A DNA stretch of 64,000 nucleotides from Psychrobacter sp. 28M-43 (GTDB lineage: Bacteria; Pseudomonadota; Gammaproteobacteria; Pseudomonadales; Moraxellaceae). Where the stretch lies: positions 1,302,001 to 1,366,000 of the forward strand of contig NZ_CP061739.1 in assembly GCF_014770435.1 (NCBI RefSeq). The letters are read 5' to 3'. Of the stretch, positions 58,972 to 64,000 are shown piece by piece. The notes below the pieces were generated by a model that saw nothing but the letters and a program-made list of their open reading frames with translations, did not search any database and was not told where the DNA came from. The translations under genes and the position numbers were made by a program. Position 1 is the first letter of the stretch. Each line of letters begins with the position of its first letter.

Positions 58972-60216
58972 ATGGCAACTGATAATAAAGTACTAGACAA
59001 AGGCGGTGCCGTACGCGAGGGTGAAGAGCTTGATGCCAAAGCAGTCAGTGAATGGCTTCGCGGTCAAGGTGTCGATGTGGTAGGCGAGCCTACAGTCACT
59101 CAGTTCTCAGGCGGCGCATCAAACTGGACATATCGACTACAGTATGAGGGTGAAGATAAAAACCAAGACCTCATATTACGTCGTCCACCAAAAGGTACCA
59201 AGGCAAAATCTGCCCATGACATGGTGCGTGAGTACACCGTTCAAAAAGCGTTAAAAGATGCTTATCCTTATGTACCTGAGATGATTGCGCTATGTACGGA
59301 TGAAGCTGTTATCGGCGCTGATTTTTATGTGATGGAGCGTATGGAGGGTATTATCCCTCGTGCAGAATTGCCAGAAGGTATTGATCTAAATCCTGAGCAA
59401 ACGCGTCTGCTTTGCACCAATGTATTAGACGCTTTGGTAGAGTTACATCAGATAGACTATACTGAGCATCCTGATTTAGTCAATTTGGGCCGCGGCGAAG
59501 GTTACTGCGAACGCCAGATCAGTGGTTGGGATAAACGTTATGTCAAAGCAAAGACACCAAACGTACCGAGCTTTGCATTGGTGAGACAATGGCTTGCTAA
59601 GCACACGCCTGCTGATAGCAAAACTTGTATCATTCATAATGATTGGCGCTTTGACAATGTCATACTTGATGCAGATGAGCCGACCAAAGTGATTGGCGTG
59701 CTCGACTGGGAGATGGCAACCCTTGGCGATCCACTGATGGACTTGGGTAGTGCGTTGGCCTACTGGATTGAAGAAGATGACAATATTATCATGCAGCAGT
59801 TCCGTCGTCAGCCAACACATTTAGAAGGCATGATGACGCGTGATGAAGTGGTTGAATATTATCTAAAACAGTCGGGTTTAGAGATAGATAACTGGACCTT
59901 TTACGAAGTGTTCGGATTGTTCCGCCTTTCAGGCATTATTCAACAGATCTACTATCGTTATTATCATAAGCAAACCACTAATCCAGCGTTCAAAAACGCT
60001 TGGCTCGTTATACATGTCATGCATGCTAAATGTTTGAAACTGATTGCGCAATACGAAGGCGAAGCCTTATTCAATGCGCATGTGCAGCCGCATTTAGAAG
60101 ACATAGGCGTAGATGCTGCTGCTATTGAGCAGTTACCAAGCCCTGTTCAAAAAGTGGTCAAAAGTATTTTACCAAAAGGTTATTTTGCAAAAGCACCTGA
60201 CTCTCCTGAAGCGTAA
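58972..60216 (+). CDS. APH-fold phosphotransferase (ACAD10/11, LvaA-like)
   Basis: A 414-aa kinase of the aminoglycoside phosphotransferase fold. The N-lobe carries TQFSGGASNWTYRL, DLILRRPPKG and the helix-C VREYTVQKAL; the catalytic loop is IIHNDWRFDNVILD (HxDxxxxN) and the metal site is VLDWEMATLGDPLMDLGSALAYW. This is the sub-branch fused to acyl-CoA dehydrogenase in animal ACAD10/ACAD11 and found as LvaA in levulinate degradation, where it phosphorylates the 4-hydroxyl of a 4-hydroxyacyl-CoA. It is not an antibiotic-resistance enzyme. AAGGA lies before the ATG. The next gene starts 48 bp downstream. Confidence 0.92.
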   Translation: MATDNKVLDKGGAVREGEELDAKAVSEWLRGQGVDVVGEPTVTQFSGGASNWTYRLQYEGEDKNQDLILRRPPKGTKAKSAHDMVREYTVQKALKDAYPYVPEMIALCTDEAVIGADFYVMERMEGIIPRAELPEGIDLNPEQTRLLCTNVLDALVELHQIDYTEHPDLVNLGRGEGYCERQISGWDKRYVKAKTPNVPSFALVRQWLAKHTPADSKTCIIHNDWRFDNVILDADEPTKVIGVLDWEMATLGDPLMDLGSALAYWIEEDDNIIMQQFRRQPTHLEGMMTRDEVVEYYLKQSGLEIDNWTFYEVFGLFRLSGIIQQIYYRYYHKQTTNPAFKNAWLVIHVMHAKCLKLIAQYEGEALFNAHVQPHLEDIGVDAAAIEQLPSPVQKVVKSILPKGYFAKAPDSPEA

Positions 60217-60264
60217 GCATTCAGCAAACTGTACTTTAGCAAATATGATAAAAGGTAATAATTT

Positions 60265-61029
60265 ATGACAACCATACTTTTAGCACGTCATGGCCAAGCG
60301 TCTTTTGGACAAGAAAACTATGATCAACTCTCAGAACTAGGCACTGTTCAGGCACAAATGCTGGGTCAGCACTATGCAGCTACGCAGCGCCGTATTGATG
60401 CCATATTTACTGGTAGGTTGGTTCGGCAGCAAGACTCAGCACGTCATTTTTGGGAGCGTTATCAATCATCTGCACATGTTAATAATAGCGATGGCACTGC
60501 TGTTACGCCTGTAATCAACTTTGATCAGCCTGATAGTTATATTCTGCCGCAGTTTGATGAGTTTAATCATAAAGACGTGTTTGTTAAGTCAGCAGAGGCA
60601 TCTGGTAATCGATCTGACATCTCAGCTGAAATCGCTAAAGCAGAATCGCCAGCCACCCGACTGGCTGAGCTATTTGATCAAGCGATGCAACGTTGGCATG
60701 CTGGTGACAATGATCAAGATTATCTTGAAAGTTGGCCACAGTTTAATAATCGTGCACAGCAAGCCCTTGAACAAGTACGTACAAAAGTAGCAAGCATGAG
60801 CTTAGGTCAGGACAGTACCGTGCTCGTATTCACTTCAGGCGGTGTCATCGCTGCAATCACTGCACAGTTATTGCGACAAGGTAGTCAGACTGCTTATCAG
60901 CTGAATAAAAGCTTGGTTAATACGGGTGTGACCTCTATTACTTTAAAGAATCAAAGTTCTCGCTTGTTGTCTTTAAATGAATATAGTCATTTATTCTCTG
61001 ATGGCAAACCATTCGTGACATGGCGTTAA
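60265..61029 (+). CDS. Histidine phosphatase (phosphoglycerate-mutase-like)
   Basis: A 254-aa member of the histidine phosphatase superfamily. The N-terminal RHG motif is in ILLARHGQASFGQENYDQLSELGTVQAQMLG, where the His is phosphorylated in catalysis. The second conserved His (usually in GHG) is replaced by the VLVFTSGGVIAAIT segment, so the second catalytic residue is not clearly present; activity is therefore uncertain. A polar insertion with Asn, Asp and Ser lies at residues 70-135. It sits between the APH-fold kinase and an SDR, which suggests a role tied to phosphorylated acyl intermediates or to repair. Confidence 0.85.
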   Translation: MTTILLARHGQASFGQENYDQLSELGTVQAQMLGQHYAATQRRIDAIFTGRLVRQQDSARHFWERYQSSAHVNNSDGTAVTPVINFDQPDSYILPQFDEFNHKDVFVKSAEASGNRSDISAEIAKAESPATRLAELFDQAMQRWHAGDNDQDYLESWPQFNNRAQQALEQVRTKVASMSLGQDSTVLVFTSGGVIAAITAQLLRQGSQTAYQLNKSLVNTGVTSITLKNQSSRLLSLNEYSHLFSDGKPFVTWR

Positions 61030-61151
61030 ATTTGCGCATGATTATACAGGTAAGGTAGTGTCATATCTGCTTAAAACATAAAATTTATCGACGCTTATAC
61101 TAAGAAATACCGATTTGATTCTGTGCAATATCGATATACAAAGGACTGTAC

Positions 61152-62021
61152 ATGCAAAATAAATTAATAAAATTGGTTGCTAAAAGTGCGCGCCATAGCA
61201 AAAACCAGATAGTAGGCGCGGTTCGACCTGCAAGCTACCTAAAAGACTTGAGTCAGCAGCAAGTAGGCAACGGTAAAACGGTGCTTATCACAGGTGCCAG
61301 TTCAGGTCTGGGCGAGGGTATGGCCAGACTGTTTGCTAGCCTTGGCTACAACTTGGCCATATGTGCGCGTCGCACTGATCGTTTAGAGCATTTAAAGTCG
61401 GAGATAATAGACAAGTATCCTGATATTCGAGTCGAATACCAAGCACTAGATGTGAGTGATTATGATACGGTCTTTCAAGTATTTGATGCTTTTGCAGATG
61501 ATTTCGGTAGCATTGAGCGAGTAGTGGTCAATGCGGGTATTGGTGATAGCCGCCGCATTGGTAAAGGGCATTTTGAGACTAATCGTCGCACTGCTGATGT
61601 CAATTTTGTAGCAGCACTGGCACAGTGTGAAGCCGCCATGAATATCTTCCGTGCTCAAAACAGCGGGCATTTGGTCGTGATATCTAGCATGTCAGCCATG
61701 CGTGGATTGCCTAGGCATCTGACAACCTATGGTGCAAGTAAAGCTGGTTTGGCTCACTTAGCAGAAGGCATTCGTGCTGATATGCTTTTGACCAATTTAC
61801 CTATTAAAGTTTCTACAATTTACCCAGGTTATATTCGCACTGAAATCAATGAAGGTTCTAAGCCATTACCATTTGAAGTCGATACAGATACTGGTACTAA
61901 AGCTATTGTCGCAGCTATCGAAGCGGGTGTGGATGAAGCCTGTGTGCCGAGCCTACCTTGGTCCATGGTCAGTCATGCCATGAAGCACTTGCCATTACAG
62001 GTAATGAATAAACTAAGCTAA
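61152..62021 (+). CDS. Short-chain dehydrogenase/reductase
   Basis: A 289-aa classical SDR. The NAD(P) motif TGASSGLGEGMARLFASLGYNLAICARRTDRLEHL starts near residue 46, after a polar N-terminal leader; VNAGIG and the catalytic Ser (SSMSAMRG) and YGASKAG Tyr/Lys are present. CARR with Arg after the second strand suggests NADP preference. It is the last plus-strand gene of the group 57.4-62 kb and could oxidise a 3-hydroxyacyl-CoA, as LvaD is thought to do; other substrates are possible. AAGGA precedes the ATG. Confidence 0.9.
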   Translation: MQNKLIKLVAKSARHSKNQIVGAVRPASYLKDLSQQQVGNGKTVLITGASSGLGEGMARLFASLGYNLAICARRTDRLEHLKSEIIDKYPDIRVEYQALDVSDYDTVFQVFDAFADDFGSIERVVVNAGIGDSRRIGKGHFETNRRTADVNFVAALAQCEAAMNIFRAQNSGHLVVISSMSAMRGLPRHLTTYGASKAGLAHLAEGIRADMLLTNLPIKVSTIYPGYIRTEINEGSKPLPFEVDTDTGTKAIVAAIEAGVDEACVPSLPWSMVSHAMKHLPLQVMNKLS

Positions 62022-62045
62022 GCAAATTGGTTTTCTCAAGGTAGA

Positions 62046-62083
62046 AAAGAAGAAGCCCACTATTATTGTAGTGGGCTTCTTCT
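62046..62083. terminator. Bidirectional terminator SDR / acyl-CoA ligase
   Basis: GAAGAAGCCCACTA-TTAT-TGTAGTGGGCTTCTTC with flanking A- and T-rich runs, placed between convergent genes. Confidence 0.92.
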
Positions 62084-62112
62084 TTTATTTACTCTAAATA
62101 GCAGGACAAGTA

Positions 62113-63813
62113 TTACAACGTTTGAGGATTATTTGACACATGCTGTTCACGCAGTTTTTGACGTAGTACTTTACCAACGTTACTCTTTGGTAGTTCACTA
62201 ACAAACTCAATATGACGTGGACACTTATAACCAGTCAAATTGTCCAGCGCAAATTCTTTGATAACTTCTTTAGTGACGTTATTATCGGCGGGTACGATAT
62301 AAATTTTAACTGCTTCACCTTGGTGATCATCAGGAATACCAATTACTGCGCAGTCGACGATACCATCACAATCGAGCATAACGGATTCGATTTCATTAGG
62401 GAATACATTGAATCCTGAAACCAAGATCATGTCTTTCTTACGATCTAGTAGGGTGATATAGCCTTTTTCATCCATACTGATGATATCACCTGTACGGAAG
62501 TAGCCGTCGCTTGTGAAATCATTGGTATTGTCTTTATTAAAGTAACCAGACGTAATATTAGGGCCTTTAATACACATTTCGCCTGCTTGATTTAGGCCCA
62601 CACGTTTGCCACTGTCATCTACTACAATGATATCGACACTAGGAACAGGTATACCAATAGTACCGTTGAATTTACGATCAGTAATCACGTTAGCAGTACC
62701 TGCCGCAACACCTTCCGTCATACCCCAACCTTCAACCATAGGGCAGCCAGTTACTTCCAACCAACGTGCTGCGGTTTGCTCAGTTGCCGCCATACCACCA
62801 GCCTGAGTGATACGTAATGAACTAAAATCTAAGTTTTTAAAGTTTGGCTGGTCAAGTAACCCTTTAAATAGAGTGTTCACAGCAGGGAAGATATGGAATG
62901 GTTGTTTTGATAACGTTTTAATAAACCCTGGCATATCGCGCGGATTAGGTACTAGGATAAAGGTATAACCTGAACGCATACCGAGTAGACTTAGCATGAA
63001 GGCAAAAATATGATACAGCGGTAAGGCCATCACCATATTGATATATACCTCATTGATACCTGAGGTCACAGGACGATACCATGCCTCTGACTGCATAGCA
63101 GCAGCGACGACATTACGTTGTGTTAGGACAGCACCTTTAGATAGTCCAGTCGTACCACCTGTATACTGCAAAATCGCTTTTTGTTGTAGGGTAGTTTTTG
63201 GTGCTTGAATAGGTAGGTTTTTTCCCTTTTTTAATACTTCAGGGAACTTAGTAACGTCATACTTAGGATCGTTTAGGTTGTACTTTGGAACCAAGCGTTT
63301 GACCTGACGGATGACCGTATTGACCAAAATACCTTTTAGTCCCATCATATCGCCCATTTTTGACAGCACGATACGTTTGATATTGGTTTCTTCAATGACT
63401 TGTTCTAAAGCTTGAGCAAAGTTGTCAACAACAAAGATAACCTGAGCACCTGAGTCATTCAATTGGTGACGCAACTCGCGACCCGTATATAGTGGGTTTA
63501 CTGGAGTGCAAACATAACCTGCACGTAGAATACCAATCATAGTTGGTAGATATTGGGGAACGTTTGGCATCATAAGAGCCACTACGCTGCCTTTAGGTAA
63601 ACCTTGAGCCTGTAACCATGCTGCTACTGCCAGTGAAGCGTTATCAACATCACCATAAGTATGCGTCACACCCATACAGATAGTCATCGGATGCATACGA
63701 AAGCGGTTAAAACACTCTTCATATAACTCTATGAGGCTTTCATACTGATCCGGATTAATCGTCTTAGGTACGTTTTCCGGGTATTGAGAAAGCCAAGGTT
63801 TATCTACAGTCAT
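62113..63813 (-). CDS. fadD: Long-chain fatty-acyl-CoA ligase (FadD-like)
   Basis: A 566-aa ATP-dependent acyl-CoA synthetase of the adenylate-forming superfamily. The AMP-binding motif LQYTGGTTGLSKGAVLTQRN, VEGWGMTEGV, SDGYFRTGDI and the C-terminal DRKKDMILVSGFNVFPNEIE plus the catalytic Lys in PKSNVGKVLR are complete. Length and sequence fit E. coli FadD (561 aa). It converges on the SDR across a bidirectional terminator and could activate the substrate of the 57-62 kb genes, though a general fatty-acid role is equally likely. The 187 bp after its start, to the end of the window, should contain its promoter; I see no gene there. Confidence 0.94.
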   Translation of the reverse strand: MTVDKPWLSQYPENVPKTINPDQYESLIELYEECFNRFRMHPMTICMGVTHTYGDVDNASLAVAAWLQAQGLPKGSVVALMMPNVPQYLPTMIGILRAGYVCTPVNPLYTGRELRHQLNDSGAQVIFVVDNFAQALEQVIEETNIKRIVLSKMGDMMGLKGILVNTVIRQVKRLVPKYNLNDPKYDVTKFPEVLKKGKNLPIQAPKTTLQQKAILQYTGGTTGLSKGAVLTQRNVVAAAMQSEAWYRPVTSGINEVYINMVMALPLYHIFAFMLSLLGMRSGYTFILVPNPRDMPGFIKTLSKQPFHIFPAVNTLFKGLLDQPNFKNLDFSSLRITQAGGMAATEQTAARWLEVTGCPMVEGWGMTEGVAAGTANVITDRKFNGTIGIPVPSVDIIVVDDSGKRVGLNQAGEMCIKGPNITSGYFNKDNTNDFTSDGYFRTGDIISMDEKGYITLLDRKKDMILVSGFNVFPNEIESVMLDCDGIVDCAVIGIPDDHQGEAVKIYIVPADNNVTKEVIKEFALDNLTGYKCPRHIEFVSELPKSNVGKVLRQKLREQHVSNNPQTL

Positions 63814-64000
63814 GATTAGCGTCCTTAAATATTAAAATAAATTAAGGCTCTATAAAAAAGTAGTCACATCCATGTCAACAATTTATATTGCTGTTCCGTT
63901 AGCAAGAAATTGTCGAGTGTTATCCTATATATTCACATACTGCTAAAATACGAGGCCCTTATAAAGTTTGATTCAACCACAGAGCATAAATATCTCATCA

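Noticed and set aside
58972..60216. Aminoglycoside resistance gene
   Set aside because: The APH fold is shared, but the sequence belongs to the ACAD10/11-LvaA branch and lies beside an acyl-CoA dehydrogenase.

Overview
This is a gammaproteobacterial chromosome segment, most likely from Psychrobacter or a close Moraxellaceae relative. The evidence is protein character (Acinetobacter/Psychrobacter-like AmpG, LeuA, Gcd and MnmA-PurB), Asn/Asp/Ser-rich insertions in conserved enzymes, moderate-to-low GC, and an ilvE...aspS interval filled with glycosyltransferases. That interval is where Acinetobacter keeps its lipooligosaccharide (LOS) outer-core locus. The genus is inferred from reading the proteins, not from a database search. 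I saw no rRNA, tRNA, CRISPR array, prophage or intact insertion sequence.

Layout. 1-9.7 kb is housekeeping: partial purB, mnmA, ispF, grxD, an unknown gene, a pair of short inverted-repeat elements (MITE-like), mnmG, an AEC permease and a flavin-dependent monooxygenase. 10-16.4 kb is a minus-strand block of membrane PQQ glucose dehydrogenase, a CysB-type regulator and catalase-peroxidase. 17-24 kb has ampG-prmC-moeB-like, an ABC1 kinase, an MFS permease and an Lrp-type regulator. 24-36 kb has leuA, a secreted unknown, accB-accC, a MATE pump, an EVE-domain protein, hemW, an entericidin-like lipoprotein, trmL and tusDCBE. 36-40.5 kb has glnE and ilvE.

40.6-54 kb is the most unusual part: an outer-core-like glycan locus between ilvE and aspS. 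It holds two pairs of paralogous glycosyltransferases placed near its two ends, a third GT4-like enzyme, ugd plus a UDP-glucuronate 4-epimerase-like gene, a Stealth-family sugar-phosphate transferase, a GT42/DUF115-like protein, and an AT-rich murA-murB pair that looks accessory and could supply UDP-MurNAc to a surface glycan. No flippase, polymerase or capsule-export gene is present, which fits stepwise LOS core assembly. An LpxL/HtrB-type lipid A acyltransferase with a repetitive tail lies next to aspS.

56-64 kb has sohB, then an acyl-CoA dehydrogenase (ACAD10/11 type), an APH-fold kinase, a histidine phosphatase and an SDR on one strand, facing a convergent fatty-acyl-CoA ligase. This gene content resembles the phosphorylation-dependent 4-hydroxyacid (levulinate-type) degradation systems. 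Four separate loci in the window (mnmA, mnmG, trmL, tusDCBE) act on the tRNA wobble nucleotide at position 34.
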